Source: Parascedosporium putredinis
Lineage: Eukaryota > Ascomycota > Sordariomycetes > Microascales > Microascaceae
Length of the DNA: 64,000 nt
Direction of reading: 5' to 3'
Assembly (NCBI GenBank): GCA_949357655.1
Contig: CASHTG010000019.1
Span: 434,001-498,000, forward strand
The position numbers and the translations under genes are program-made. Shown here piece after piece: positions 1-14,048 of the stretch (positions are counted from its first letter, which is position 1; each line of letters begins with the position of its first letter). Under the pieces are notes generated by a model that saw nothing but the letters and a program-made list of their open reading frames with translations, was not told the DNA's origin and searched no databases.

Positions 1-3000
1 GCCACCTTCTGAATCTGCGTCCCGAATAGGCAACGATCTGTCCCGGGTGGTGACACTTCAATGGTAGGCGATGATCACTGTGCTCTGAACTGTCGAGCGC
101 GGCCCAGTGTCGGCGGGATAAGCAGGGCAAAGTGGCAAGGATCACTGTGTTCGAGGAACGGCGACAACGGTCTAGCCGCTTGTCAGAAGAAATGCGTCAG
201 AATCAAGTGCTGATCTCGTGGTGCGCGGTGGGTCGGACCCCTTTGGGACTTCCTCTTGTTCCTCTCGATCAGGAAAAATCTGGGTGGGGAGATGATGATG
301 GGCGGATCGCTCGAGGTCGGAGTTGAGGAAAGAAGAAAAATCGAGAGCATCGACAGTTCAACTGACGATGGATAGAGGAGGGGAACCGGCCTTCTTTTGT
401 TTCAACAACCTCTTGCGCACAAGGGGGGAAGAGAGGACACAAAAAAGGGAGGAAAAGAAACGTCCTTCCTCCGGACCACCGCGCTCTCCCGTACTACCTT
501 GCTGCCTCCGGCTCGGCGCACACGACTTGGCAAGGCAATGGGAAGCCATCGCAAGGCGTTTGTGGTGATCAGTTGAAACATGGGCCGCCCGCCCACCCCT
601 CTTCCTCGCCATAGCTTAAACCCCCTGGCCTGCCCCACCGCACCTCGTTGGCTGCAGAGGTATAGGAGGCGGCTTTCTCTTCCGCCACCAATAACTCGGT
701 TTGGTGCTAGCCCTGGCGTCTGCCATTTTGACTTAACCTGTTACCTGCTTAAGCACGATGGAAAATTCTACTCAGCGTCACGGCGTTCTCCTCTTCGGCT
801 CGAGTCCGTCGGTATTTAGAACGTCTCGCCCAGCAGGAGCTAGCCCGTCTTGAGCTCTAGGACATGGTCTCGAAACACCCAGTCGGACCTCCGGAGGTAA
901 AGATGTGGTGGCTAAACCCAACATAGACATGAACAGACAGCACCGAGCCAGCCGAAGAGACAAAAAAATGGTTGGAGCCGGCTTCACAAGGGGAAAATAC
1001 TGCTAGAGATAAAAATTAATGGAGGGGGCGTGAAAGGGGAGGGGAGGGAAGCGAAATGGCTGGCAGTTGGCGAAACACATCAATTGACGTATCACTCGCT
1101 CCCTTTGCTGTGTACTGAGGTACGCCAACCTGAAGCGAGAAGGGGTCTTTGAATCCCCAGCCCAGGAGCACGAGGAAGCTAGCCTCCTACCGAACCGACC
1201 AGTGGATTGATTCACAATGTGGCCAACCATCTGGCAGTTGTACCAAGCCCCTGGTCTGACCACAAGGGAGAAGCCATAGCACACAGCTACCATCTCTGTC
1301 CTGCTTTTGAAGCAGGTGAGGTCAGCGAGTTCAGAATTGATTTATCTTCACCTCCGACTGTTGACAACATAGTGTCACTCCTGCGAGTCCCTCGTCGGTT
1401 ACCCACTTCCCCTAGGCGAACATTCGAGCTCACCACGGAGAGAGAGATCAATGAAGGGCCTTGCAAATCAAGAAAGCGTCTGCAACAGGCCCCGAAGCTC
1501 GACAACAATGGTTCCTGGCCACTTGGGCGCGGATCCAAGATACACAAAGCGTGGCTTCTCGGTGGGGACATCGACAACCCCTGATGGCGATCCCCGGTCA
1601 TTATGAAAGATGATTGGTTAAAAATGGGGTTGGACCCTTTTGTGCCAGGGCAACTGGACACCGATATTTGATTGGCTGGTGATGGCCAGAAACACTGTTC
1701 AGAAACGCCCAGGACAGGACAACTCATGCTGCGGTTGGCTAGAATGATGACCTCACAGGGAGCAAGTTGAAACGAAACAGTGCTCGACTGTTTGAGGATG
1801 ACCACCCCTTTGCCCCCAGCTTCAACAGAGGATCAAGCTTATCCCCTCAACCTCAACCTCGAAAACCTTGAACACGCCACTTGGAGAGAACTCTCCCATC
1901 CATCCTCCGAAATGGGGAATACTTCGTACCTTATCCCTGCCCGAGTTCGCGTGGGAAAAGAAGCTTCCGAGACCCCACTCTAACCCAAATATGCGGCCTC
2001 AAGGCTAAAAAGGAGGATTGAGGATTCGTGATCCTAGCTTGCTTCCCTGCTCCCAAGTGCTTCAGATATCCTTCCAAGCCGTGGCCACTGGCGCGATCGG
2101 TATTGATCGGGGCTATAATATTGACCTGCCAGATCGGGGATGGGTGCCTCAATTGTCGAATGTGTCAGCGCGGGAGTCGCCATGACACGGAGGCCCGGTG
2201 CTCCTCGTCCACAGAATGATCTATCGCACAAGGATGAGGAAAGACTAGGATCCGAGGGCCAGACCCAACTCGCCCGTGGGCGAGAAGAGCATCGCCCAAA
2301 AATGCGGATATCCCTCAGCCATTGCGACTTCGCGCCTTGCTCCCCAAGATTCTCCAGGGGAGAATGGAGAGGAAAATCAAGGCACGACCCCATGTCAAAC
2401 CCCTTTATTGACTCTTTCTTCAATGCGAGGTCATGACGCTCTGAGCTTCTCCACTCCCGCGATCAAGGAGGAATCTGCAGAGATCTTCGCCCCCACCCCA
2501 TGATCCAGGGATCCGCATAACTCATAGAGCACATCATATTATTACCGCAAGAGCTTCAAGCAAAAAAGCAAGTGAAAAAGGGGGTCAATCCATGATATAT
2601 CAACGCCTAATTATGCAAATCGAATACACAATCCGCTCGCAACCAGGTCCAGACTCGGGGAGCTTGCCTTGGCTGACTCTTTGTCTCTTCTCCCGTCACG
2701 TCGCGGGAGGCTGGCCTCGACTCAGAATCAACTTTTTGTGGACCGCCTCCGAAGAAGGGGTGCGGGTGAGGCTTGTCTGCAGACCGCACGACAAGCATGT
2801 CGATCACTATTAGAGTTGCCGATGTCTAGAGCCCGATCGGCATCACGCACCTGGCCTGGTAGGCCAAACAGCAGGAACTTTTTCCCCCTCCTTGCATATC
2901 AATCGTTGGTGTCCTACTATTATTATTGCTGATTTCTCTTGTGTCCACTCATCAGTTTCATGAGAACCCGGTCCGCACCTGTGACTGCGTCTGTTGAAGA

Positions 3001-6000
3001 TCCAACCACGCCAACTACTTCGTCCTTCATCTTAGGTATAATAATCCACTTGCTGTCTGAATACATTGGTCTTGTCTGTACCGAGGTAATGACGTAAAAT
3101 GGACCACAGTAATTAGAGGACGTAGGTGTCTATCCAAAAGGCACACATAACTGAAGCGCGTTTCCTGTGATGGGAACAATCCATGTAGGCACGCAAGGCA
3201 CGGTATCTAAACCCACATCCCCTTTTTCAGATGTCCGCGTCGTCGCGTTAAGGTTTTCCGCGTCTCTTTTTCTCTTTTGTTTTTTTCTTCCTAGTCTCAT
3301 TTCTACCTCTGGCCTACCCGTAATATCGTTCAAGGGTGACAATAAGCAAAGGGAGTTGTGAAGGTCTGTGGGCGCCGAATAAACCTCCGACACTCTCGGA
3401 GCAGCGCCGACGCGCGTCACCAACTTCGCCCCTCTTTCTTTTACCTCGGTCTGTGCCACGGCCTGGTCACTCCGCACTGACAATTCGGCGCGGGAGCTGA
3501 ACTACCGACGACACCAATGTCAAGAGCCACCGGAGCGGGATCAGCACAGCCTTATGACCAACTGAGAGAGGCGTGGAATGGGAGCAATCCTCTAGTTGAA
3601 TAAGAGGAGAAGGCTCTCAACAGAAAGGAAAGAAATTGCGGAAACGGACCCCGAAGTACCATTTCTCTTAGGTGTTGATATACTCCTATTTATGCACGTT
3701 GGCTGTAAAACCATATCTCACGGGAGCTCTCTGAACGTCCTACCTGTTGATAGATTGGGGTGAGGGCCGCGAACGGGGAGTCTTCTCAACTAGAATCGTA
3801 GTTAATTTACTTCTGAAGAGGCTTGTTGGCTAGGACAAGTTCTTCAACGAAGAGATAAGGACTCCTTAGTCATAGGTGGAATGATACGTCTTGAAAAGAA
3901 ACGCACAGCCCGAAGAGAAGTTAGAACCGCGGCAAAGCTTATATCAACGCTAGCTCCGAGCTTCACCACACATAAACCTCATTGGGATCCTCTTGGACCC
4001 CATGGGTAGACTGGCAGCGACTTGGATGAGTCTCAGCCACGCGGAGGAAGAATGACCTTGGCGACCTATACTTATCCAAGAAAGGGGTGGCATTACCAGT
4101 GGAAGTCCGTCCAGCAAAGTCGTAGCAAAATTAGCCAAAGACCCTTCCAATGCCATTCTTACATTTGAGCGAGGGCCATGCTATTGTATGTTGGCCATAA
4201 TTCTGCCAGCGTTCCAAAGGACAGCAGTGAGATGACTGCCTCAAGCCCTGCGTTGATCTTTGTCCAGAACTATCAGCAGGCGCTGGACTATTGCCGGGAC
4301 GGATTTAGGAGGGCCTAGGGCACGAATAGATGGGGAGCCCTAGAGATCGTTGCAAGTGCGATAGGCAGGTTTTGCTTCATCTTCTTAGGAGAACGTCTCG
4401 TGGCGGTATCCGGTGCCTAGACCAGTCTATCATCATGAGATCGAAATGCTGCTTACCACCTACCCGATCCCGTTGCGCCCATTTCCTTGGTGATCTTAGC
4501 CATCGACAGAACACACGGAAGCCAGAAGCGGGCAGGTGAAGGACCGGAGGCATTGGGGTAGACAGAGAAGATGGGGAGCGCCCCTCCCCTCTTCGTAAGT
4601 CCTGCCGAGATGAATAAAGTCTCCAAGCTCACCTCCGAGATAGGGCTGGCAACGTAGACTTGGTTTGACATAGAATCTTACAAGAGCCACGTCCCAACAC
4701 ACTCGTGTTAAACGGGTACCGGCTCTCCTGCAGCGTCAGGTGAGGCCATGTCCTCTCATCCAACCAAATGCTCCAACCCCGGTGCGTTAGCCTCGCTATT
4801 CCCTCTGGCGAATAACGACGAGAAGCCACAGCTACCACCTTTTCTCCACACTTTGACAACACCCACTCGCCTCCCCACGTCGCCTTCTGCGTGCTGGGGG
4901 CGTTTGGGCGGGGCAGAAGGGTAGGATTCTCCCTCCATCATCAGACACCTGCAGCTAGCAACTGACATCGCGAACGTGGCCCACCGCCGTGCCGCTGTCA
5001 AAGCAACGTGGGAGGAGAATTACGGACAGGCGCTAAGGATTCTTGGGCCAGGCAGAGGCTGGCCTCTCAAGGGACCGTCCCCGCACTGCAAAAGCTAGGG
5101 GAGGAGAATACCCACGTCAATTTTCATGATGCCAGGATGATACCAAGATGGTTAATAAGTGCTTTGGGAAGCGGCGGGGCGCTTCCGTATGACCGTCAGA
5201 AACGAGGCCTCTTGCGAATCGGCTGCTGGTCTCGGCCCTGGTGTCGATGCAGCATCGCCGGACATACACTTATATCCCGGAGGATTTTGGAGTGCGGCCG
5301 CATTCGACTGGGGAAAAAAGGGTTGACGTAAGATACTGCAGAGGGGTCAAGCATCCACCATCGATAGATCGCCGAGAAGGGATCAATATATCGAATCCCG
5401 AATCGGAAGAGCGGGTGCCCGAGCCAACCTTGCGGGAATATGACGCCGCTCTCCGAGAGCGCCCCCGTTAGGTCTCCGATGATCGCGCTGTTTACTCGAG
5501 TAAGCCCTCCCTCCCACTCCCTCCCACTCCAAAGTCTATCCACTACGGAGAGAGGTTGTGGAACGCCGGAAATGACCTTGGAAACTCTGGGACGGTGTTG
5601 GGAGCACCCGCAGAGGCGGCACGGGCGACCAATAATCAAAGGCCGTTCCATGCTGTGCTGAGCCGCGGAGCAGCTGAGACGCCGCCTAGCCCGCAGGATA
5701 TAGCTTGCCGTCAGGCCATCCTCGCCGTTTCCACGGATATCCGCGTTGGTTGGTTTTCGTGCTTCAGCGTGCGTCCTGTCGTTGGTCCAGGGCTCGGCCC
5801 GCCCGCAACAGCGGCGGTGAGCGCGAGGAGCATGCCGTCACTGGACCAGCATCGTTTGACCCTTCTCCGAAAACGGGTTCTCACCGGGCAGCGTCTTTCC
5901 GAGGTTGTCGTTGCTTGCGAGTCTCCACCGCTGCGTATTCGCCCAACACGATGGATTCACGGAATGACCCTTTCTGCTTGTTTGAGTCCGTGCGAGCCGG

Positions 6001-9000
6001 GGGCGTTGAGTTGTGGCTTCTCGGGTGTACGTGCTTCGCTGTTATTTTTAATTTTGAGGAGGGAGTTCGCTCAACTGGGGAAGGGGCGAGTCAAGGTCAG
6101 GGTATGTGAAAAGGGGGAAGGCGCCTCGTGGCTCTGGCTGTGTGGCCCATCATCACATCTCAACTACCAACCGCCGCCACCTAGTTTTGCCCGCTTGCCT
6201 GTTTACGAAGCATCTTCATCATTTTTCTTCAAGTCCGCATGCTCCGGGAGTTGGAGCCCCGTCATCCGGTTGGACATTTTTTCCACATCTCCCGATCGAG
6301 AGCCCTCGAAAATCAGTCCTGAGCTGCGCTCCCTCCTCTCCTGCCCCCAGCACCAATAATACGACGTTGACGCATCACCTTGCATCCAGGCTGGGTCGAC
6401 CAAATCCTCGGGACTCTTTGGCGATGCCTATTTCGGACCAAGCAGGAAGAGACTAGCTTCGTCCACTCACAGGAATTGGAGTAATATCAATGGTAATTTC
6501 ACCGATCACGACCGAGACCTGCCACCTGCTCACCTCGGCCTTGTGGTCATGACGACACAGGAAAAGCCGAGTGTTCAGGTAGACCGTTAAGAGTCCAGTT
6601 GTGGGTATTAGATGGGGCAAAAGGCTGCCTTGCTGGTGTCGTGCTTGGACGCATGCTTGCCTTGAGCTTGCGGCTGCTACCTTGCCTTCTTTCTCACCAA
6701 AGAGCGAAAGGGTTCGTCCCCCACAAGTTGTGGGGAGGCTCAAATCAACAAAGTGGTTCGATGGCTTAGGACCGAGGTACGAAGTAGATTGGCACTATTC
6801 TTCAAGAAAACAAGAGAGGCAGTGAGGGGAGAGCCGGTTGAAAATGCAACAAGCCCCTATCTAGTTTGTGTTCGCCCTTCATTAGCAATCCGGAGAGCTG
6901 GAGAGAAGTGAGCTGTTTTCAAAAGGTGGAGGAAAGGCCTGCTTCATTCAAGCACCACGATAACAATGGCGACCTGGTTTGCTTGACTTCCGGGCAAATG
7001 TTCCGCCCAGGAAGGTGGAGCGTGGACTCGGGAGCGCATTGACCTCGACTTGGGGCGTGGTGCGAGGTGGCGGATAAAGTGACACCTCAAGCCTTTTGGG
7101 GTGACCCGCTCTTGGAAAGTCAAAGGCTCTAACCAGGTCGAGGCTGGCTTGTTCATACTCCAGGGATGTTCCTCCACAAGGAGCGACCAACATGAGCAAA
7201 AATCACTGCTGGGCACTGGCGCGAACCTTGCCTCTGTTCTTCATGAGGATGAATCGAGTTAGTCGTTGGCAAACTCATATTACGTCGGCTGCGAATTCAG
7301 CCTGCGGCTACCGCGCAACACTTCACTTGTACGAAGTATGATCAAGCCATGACTAACTTCGAGGTATGCAGCAGCATCTTCGCATGTTGGCCAAACGAGG
7401 AAGCGCACATTAAGCCTCGACACCTTCTTTACCAGCTGCATGAAGAATACAAGGGCTGCGGCTCTTGGCGGGCCGGTTCTGGTAGGCATTCTATTTCTCA
7501 GCAAGCTACCGAGGCAGGCAGATCGATACCTTGACATGAGGAAGAATCCCGATCTGACGATGGCGCAAAGGGAGAACGAGAAGAAGATTTCTTCCCGCTT
7601 CATTTCGATGCTGGCGATTGAAGGATAGTAATCTTGAAGCAGTTCCTTGGGGTATGCGAGGAAATTACAGCGTCACCTTGCCAAGCACGCCGCCCCCAAC
7701 GGCCCAAAATGCACGAATTTCTGCGCCGAGCCCCCACCCTCGTGTCAAGTATGCATCAGAGGGGCTCAGCAGTGGTGGGGGAACGTAATGCTCCGAGGAT
7801 GAAGTGCAGGAATCTATGGACCACGAGATACACGTTTCCGGTGAGAGGTCTTGATCAAGCATGACGAGACGCCTAATAGACGTCACTTTGCAATCTCATC
7901 GTTAACCGGGGTTTCTTGTTTCTCATCTACTATACACCATCAAACATTATCACCGGGCATCGGCAAAAAAATAAGGGATGGGTCAGTGCTGGGGAAGTCT
8001 GAGGGTTCGGGTGGAAAGAATGGTAAAGGAAGGCGAGAATTCTTGAGCCGTTCTAGGCTTGCCGATGGCGAAGTATTCTTGGGCTTGAGCTTTTTCTCCC
8101 CTCCGTGCCGCTGTCAATTCGCCACACCTTGTCCGCTTCCCGCTCGACTGCCGTCAATGGGGAAGGGAGGGTGTTTCTTGGTGAGTCTGAGCACCCTCAT
8201 GGGCAAGGAGGACACAACATCTGCTCATCAAGCCCCCAGATACGCTCACTGAGAAGCACAGTGTTCAACTGATGACTCGGTGAGGGGAACCTCTGACTTC
8301 CCTCTGGACATCTGCATCGATCAGCTCGCCTCAAAAGAAGTCGACAGCGAGGTAGGTCAAACTATGGGTCCGGGTCTCCTGCCGGCCGCCCCGTGATGCC
8401 CTTTGAGTGACACACCAGGGAGAGATCGCATATCGATGGGAAGCCTCGTACAGGTATTACAAGTACGAAGGTGGGCAAGGCCAGCTGCACGATTGACAAG
8501 CGGTACTTGGAATCATTGATCAACGGAGTCAAGCAATACCCTCCCAAGCGCGGAATATTATCCTTGCCCTCAATTCGACCACCAAACGCAGTCCCCGCGT
8601 CCTAGAACTAGTGCGGCGCTACTGTGCGACTGCGTTTTCTCTTGCCCTTTGGCGTCGATCGACGACCACTCTCTTTTTAGCCTGCAGCCACTGCGCTGGA
8701 TTGGGGAGAGGGGAAACCGACAGTTGACGCCACTGTGCCAACCTCCTCCCATCAACTTGGGTCGGTATCACTCGATCTCAACATGGTCCCGACGAACAAG
8801 AAGAGAAATAAACTATTAAAATGAGCCGTCGTCGATACGTCCGTACGCGACACGATTGGTCTTTTAGGATTCTTGTGGCTGCGCCTAATTATTCCTTCCA
8901 CCTTCCACTCCCCGTACACTCGCATAGTCTCCAGTAATCACTGCCCTGGAGCGCATGCCACGGTGCCATCGCATCAAGGGAGAAATTTCGCGTGGCTCTC

Positions 9001-10500
9001 CTTTGTTGCACGAGGCCAGATACCTGGAAGGCGGTGGTTTCCTCTTGAGGCAGCTCTCCTATTTGTTCCCAAGTACGAAATCCAACCCCACCCCACCCCC
9101 TTGACAAGCTCTCAAGTCTGTGTCGAAAAGAGGGTTACAGGGGTACCTTTTCGGACATGATTCCCAATTGGAGGACGGACAAGGGGGCGGGCGGATTCGA
9201 CGGACTTTCCAGGGCATGGCAGTTGAGTGGAAGTACGAAGTACAATCAGGACCTTGAGTTGGCTGGAGAGCTCCAGCGTATGATCAATTGGCAGAGCTTC
9301 GAAACCAACTGTACCAACCAACATTCGCAGCGGCCGCTGCGACTTTGTCTTTGATCAAAATTTGGTTCATGCTACTGCACGACGACGTGCAACTGCGTGA
9401 TGCGTCTTCTCATTCTCCCTCTCCTTTATTAATAGAATTTCCGCGTCGTGCTTCTTTTCTCTTGCACAACAGCGGCATCGCATGAGCTGGCCCAGGCTGC
9501 CGGAAGGTGGGGAGGGCCTCTGAGACCTTTTTCTTCCTTTCCTCAATCAACCCTTCAAGCAAGGATTTTCGCTACCACCTTGCCGTTCATAGCTGTCTAA
9601 TGCTCACGAACAAGCACCCCGCTGCGGCGCATCTCCTCCATTCTCCACCTTGACAGGTGGGCGGTATTCGACATTCGACCACCAAGGTATCTTGCCCCTG
9701 GTTACTTGAGGTGTATGGTCAATCAGTGTGAGTGTTATTATTTCCCACCCCAGGCGCAAGTAGGGTCGATTGTTGTCGCTGGCTACTCGCTGACGGGTGA
9801 GGGAGGGAGGGAGGGGACCCTGGCCTTCCATTTCCCGGCGGCCCTGTAAGTTGCGGCGGCAGCGAAGCATGATGATGTGCCCTGCCCCCGTCCGTCTAGA
9901 CCGGTTACATTGTCATGACCAACAGAGTGTAGCCTTGCTTCCGTGTTGACTTGCCAAAAGGATTGGTGAGCGACAAAGGCAAGTTAGTCGCCTGAATCTT
10001 CCGCCCCGAAAAACAGGTAAAGCGCGATTCCCTTCTTTGTGGAGGCACTGTACTTGCATACGAAGTCGTGGTATTATTGAAAAAGCGCATGTGGTGCTCG
10101 CGAGTGCGCGCAGCGAAGCGGTGCAGGTGGAGAAGCGAGGATATCGTCAGCACACCCTTACCCATGCCCCCATCCTCGTCCCATTGCCATTGCCATGCCC
10201 CCATCCTCATGCTTGTAACCTGCCCAGGAAATGGGAGATGGGAGGAGGAGAACCCCGCCGCGCCTCCTCCTCCCGAGTGATCTCGGCTCAGACTTGCGGA
10301 AATCGGAAGGGAGAAAAGGAAAAAGGACCCTTGCCGTTGCGTTTCTGTCCTTGCGCCGACGGATGTCAAGGTCCACCCACTCCCCCAACCTCCACCCTGG
10401 TCTCCCGAGAGAGGCGTTGCGTCGTCCCTTTTTTTTCCCCTCCCCCTTCTTCTCATGGACAGGCATCGTCCTTGATCTCCGGGTCGTCCGCAACTACCAT
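1..10500. other. Long stretch without a supportable gene
   Basis: About 10.5 kb in which I recognise no conserved protein, RNA gene or transposon on either strand. Open frames of 60-267 codons occur in every frame. They overlap each other on both strands, lack domain-like sequence and are not joined by convincing splice sites, so I left them out. Visible structure is limited to four exact copies of TACGAAGTA or its reverse complement (1920, 6778, 7330, 9234) and a short tandem of CTCCCACTCC near 5508-5530. A lineage-specific gene broken by indels could be hidden here, because genes elsewhere in the window carry single-base losses. Confidence 0.5.
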
Positions 10501-10511
10501 GGGGCAATTAG

Positions 10512-10519
10512 TATATTAA
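10512..10519 (+). promoter_or_regulatory. TATA-like element upstream of the FAD oxidoreductase
   Basis: TATATTAA lies about 170 bp upstream of the ATG at 10688. It is followed by a C/T-rich stretch (about 10540-10660) that resembles a fungal transcription start region. The position fits a core promoter. The call rests on sequence resemblance only. Confidence 0.35.
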
Positions 10520-10687
10520 GGTTCACGGCGCGCATCCCTCATCCCATCCGTTCTTCTCTCTCCATCAAGCATTCCGACTCGGGACACACAAAGAGGTTGC
10601 CGATCCTAATTCACCCTCCCGCCCCCCTTCTTCCTTGGTTCGTCGCTCTCTTCTTCAAAGAAGAGATCAAGGATCCGCGCAGTAACT

Positions 10688-12669
10688 ATGAAGTGGTCCA
10701 AGGGCCTCTCCTCCTCGGGCTGTTCGCGGCCGCCGCTCAGGCGACCCCGACCTCGAACTGCAAGTGCTACCCCGGCGAGTCTTGCTGGCCTGCCCAGTCT
10801 AAGTGGAACGAGCTCAAGACTTCCGTGGGCGGCAGACTCTCGGTCGAGCTTCCCCCGGTCTTCCTTGCTTTGCCACGTACGAGGGACAGACTGTCGCGGG
10901 TGCCAATGACCCGGCCAAGTGCGCCGAGGTCACTGCTAAGTGGAACGACCCTGACTGGGTGTAAGTGTTTTCTCTCTCCATTAAATGTACTCTAAGTAAG
11001 CGCGCAAAGCTGACAATGGGCTCTTTTCTCTTTGCAGAGCTTCTCTCGGCACCTGGCCCATGCTGCCCTTCTGGTCAAACTCGACCTGCTATCCCAGCAA
11101 CTCGGGCAGCTGCACTTCGGACTGCAAGCAGGGTGTTGTTCCCACCTATGTCATCAAGGCTACCAAGGTTGCGGATATCCAGGCTGGTGTTAAGTTTGCC
11201 AACAAGTACAACCTCCGCCTCATCATCAGGAACACTGGCCATGACTTCATGGGCCGCTCCACCGGTAAGTTTGGTTGATTCCTGCCGCGTCACGGCTCTG
11301 AGTAGAGGACAAGGTGCCGGAAGGACAGTGGGCTAACAAGCAACTCGATTGTGTTTCTTAGGCTACGGCGCTCTCGTCATCAACACCTGGCGCCTCAAGG
11401 ACATCACCCTCCACAGCTCGTGGAGCTCGCCCGGCTCCACCTACACTGGCAAGGCTGTCACTGCCGGCGCCGGTGTCATGATTCACGAACTCTACAGCAA
11501 GGTCTGGGCTGCTAACCAGGACGTGCTCGCGGGTGAATGCCCCACTGTCGGTGTCGCTGGCGGTTATGTCCAGGGTGGCGGCCAGGGACCCCTCTCTGGC
11601 ATCTACGGTCTCGCCTCGGACAATGCGCTCCAGTTCACCGCCGTCCTGGCCGATGGTAGCGTCGTCACCGCCAACCACAGGTCCGCGACCGATCTCTTCT
11701 GGGCTCTCAAGGGTGGCGGCCCCGGTACTTTTGCCGTCGTCACCTCGGTCACCTTCAAGACCTTTAACCGCGTGCAGGTGTCTGGTAAGTTTCTTCAACA
11801 ACAAATAATCTCTCGAGGGGAAGAGAACGGGGTTGCTAACTAATGGGTGTTACAGGCATGTCTCTTAACATTGTTGGCTCCGGCGACACTTTCTGGGAGG
11901 GATACAGGATCTGGCACACTTTCGGCCCCGAGCTCGTGAAGCACGGTATCTATGTTTGGTATGCCGCCTCTGAGGGTAACATCATTGCCCAGCCCTTCGT
12001 CGCGCCCGGCAAGACCAAGGCCCAGCTCGAGGCCATTGTCCAGCCCATGCTGAACAGCCTCACTGCCGCCAACGTGACGTACACTGCCTCGCCCGTGCAG
12101 ACCTTCCCCAACTTCGGCACTCTCTACAACGAGATGTGGTTCACCGCGTACCACGCTGCCAACGGCCAGGCCGGCTTCGGCGGCCGTCTCATTTCGCTCA
12201 CTGACGCGGTCAACAACGGAGACAACATCGTCGCCGCCTTCCGCGAGGTTCTCGCCAAGTACCCTGCAGTTGGTTTCGGCGGTCACCTTGTCAACCCCGG
12301 TAACGCCGTCCCCGACCCCAACCAGGAGCTCAGCGCCGTTCACCCCGTTTTCAGGAAGACTGCCGACGTGCTCGTCTACCTCTACTTCCTCGAGGATTGC
12401 CTCTCGGCCAGCAGGCGCGCCGAGGTCCTCGACGCCATCACCAACGACATTGGCGCCATCATCAGGCGCGAGACCCCAACAGCGCGGTGTACAGCAACGA
12501 GGGAGACATCAACGAGCCCAACTGGCAAAACGCCTTCTGGGGCAACAAGGTGTACCCCAAGCTCCTCAAGATCAAGGAGAAGTACGACCCCAACCGTACC
12601 TTCTGGGTCAAGTCCACTCCCGGCTCGGAGAAGTGGAAGCTCGTCAACGAGAGGCTCTGCAAGGCGTAA
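10688..12669 (+). CDS. Secreted FAD-linked oxidoreductase, berberine-bridge / AA7-like
   Basis: Proposed exons are 10688-10960, 11038-11264, 11362-11784 and 11856-12669. All three introns have GTAAGT donors and CAG or TAG acceptors. With three missing bases restored the coding length is 1740 nt, giving 579 residues. The product begins with a signal peptide ending near AAAAQA and a Cys-rich N-terminus (NCKCYPGESCWP). The FAD-binding domain carries the two covalent flavin anchors of the berberine-bridge family: His in RNTGHDF (about residue 160) and Cys in AGECPTVG (about residue 227). The C-terminus has the typical EPNWQNAFWG and YDPNRTFW motifs. Family members oxidise alcohols, sugars or alkaloid-like substrates and release H2O2; the substrate here is unknown. 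Reading frame breaks occur near 10706, 10855 and 12470, each consistent with one lost base. Nothing beside it suggests a biosynthetic cluster. Confidence 0.88.
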
Positions 12670-13339
12670 AAGCTTGATTGATTTGTTTTCTTTATTCCCC
12701 GTTACATAACTATTGAAATGAGAGAGTGGTCGGGGTTGATTCGGCTACATGAGGGGAGGGAGGGGATGCCTCATAATACATAATGGTCCGTAGATGCCAC
12801 GCAGTAATGAACAACATATTTAATGATCAGATCAACCGTTTCTCATTGAATACCCTTGAGGTGCCATGTTTGTTTTCTTAGGGTGAATGCGTAGACATGC
12901 TACCTGCGCTCGGGTCGGAGTGCAACTCTGATAGTTGTCTGCCACGATTCTATCCTTCGAGTCACCATCCTTCTAACCCATTGCCTTGGTTTACCTACTC
13001 TTTGTTAGCAACAACGTCTAGGGTTTCCGTCTCCCCGTTTCTTGGGGAGGAAGAGCACCTAAAAGGTCGATTCCCGGAAACGATTGGGCACCTCCAAAAG
13101 GTCCAATTTTGATGAGAAATTCCATCTATCAGAGCGCTCGTCCAAATAAGCTCCCATCCTCCCTGTCGCGGTGGAGGCCAGAGCGCATGCATCGCATCGG
13201 CTGAGGGTTGAGCGGGAGGCCGAGCGAGGTTACCTCGTCAGAGCAAGGGCCTGGCTCCAGTTCCTGGTTTGGTTGGGGAGCCATCTTTCCTCTCTTGCCC
13301 GAGTCAGGCCTTCTTCATAAGCAGTCTGGTTCTCTTCTT

Positions 13340-13364
13340 TTATATATATACATATATATATATT
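13340..13364. repeat. (TA)n microsatellite
   Basis: Alternating T/A interrupted once by C, followed by TTTTATAC. It is intergenic, about 690 bp upstream of tom22. Confidence 0.85.
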
Positions 13365-13686
13365 TTATACATTTCCATTCAAGCCCACCTTTTACCCCAA
13401 CAAATTTCTTTTCTTTCTAGGAGTGCGCTAGAAGACTGAGAGAGAGCAGGGTAGGCGGGAATCTATGCGGGACGTCTGCTTGTTGTATTAATGCCTCTAA
13501 TCATCTGAACTCTTGGTGCAATGCAACACGCTTGGGGAGCTTGACCACAGTGTGAGATCGAGAGCTGACAAGTCGTGGAATATTAACCGATACTTAACCG
13601 AATTCTTTGCTGACGTAACAGCACCCAATGACGATGTCCGATTATTGTGCGAAAAAGGGAGCCAAAGGAGAAGGAGATTGGCTCCA

Positions 13687-13729
13687 GGGGGAAGAAAAAA
13701 AGAAAAAGAAAAGAAAAGAAAAAAGAAAA
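13687..13729 (+). repeat. Polypurine (A-rich) tract upstream of tom22
   Basis: About 43 nt of almost uninterrupted A with single G spacers. It sits in the tom22 upstream region and could be a nucleosome-free poly(dA:dT) promoter element. That role is inference. Confidence 0.6.
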
Positions 13730-14048
13730 TGGCCCGGGCCTTTTCTCTCCTTGGCTCCAGCTCCAAAGGAAGAAAAAAATTCTAACCCGTTCCACCACGA
13801 CCATCGATAACACCTTTCACGAACCATCGTCCTTCTCCCTCCCAAAAGCATCCCAACCTTTCCGAGGAGCTCTATCTCGCGCAACTATAGAAACAGTCAT
13901 CAAAGAGATACTCGACGACGCTCCCTGACGATCCGCGTAGCATCACTCAGCAGCACGCGCCTGACAAAGATAGCGACGATATCTGCTTGGATTCTCCCGG
14001 GCACATAATACATTAAAAGAAAAAGGAGACGCGCCAGACACAGCCAAA

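Larger units (their letters stand above)
12670..14048. other. Intergenic: oxidoreductase 3' flank and tom22 promoter
   Basis: No gene seen. It contains an AT dinucleotide run at about 13340-13364 and an A-rich purine tract at 13687-13729. C/T-rich and mixed sequence leads into the tom22 start. The last 200 bp are the likely tom22 promoter and leader. Confidence 0.5.

Noticed and set aside
1287..1805. 172-codon minus-strand open frame overlapping a 125-codon plus-strand frame
   Set aside because: Both strands are open over the same bases and neither product resembles a known protein.
5556..6359. 267-codon open frame on the plus strand
   Set aside because: It overlaps other open frames, has low-complexity composition and no domain-like motif, and no splice or leader context supports it.
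11840..12343. 167-codon minus-strand open frame inside the oxidoreductase
   Set aside because: It is a shadow of GC-biased codon use on the coding strand; the plus strand has clear conserved motifs.
10688..12669. Calling the FAD oxidoreductase a pseudogene
   Set aside because: All three breaks are single-base losses of the same kind as in essential genes nearby, and the catalytic flavin-binding residues and splice sites are intact.
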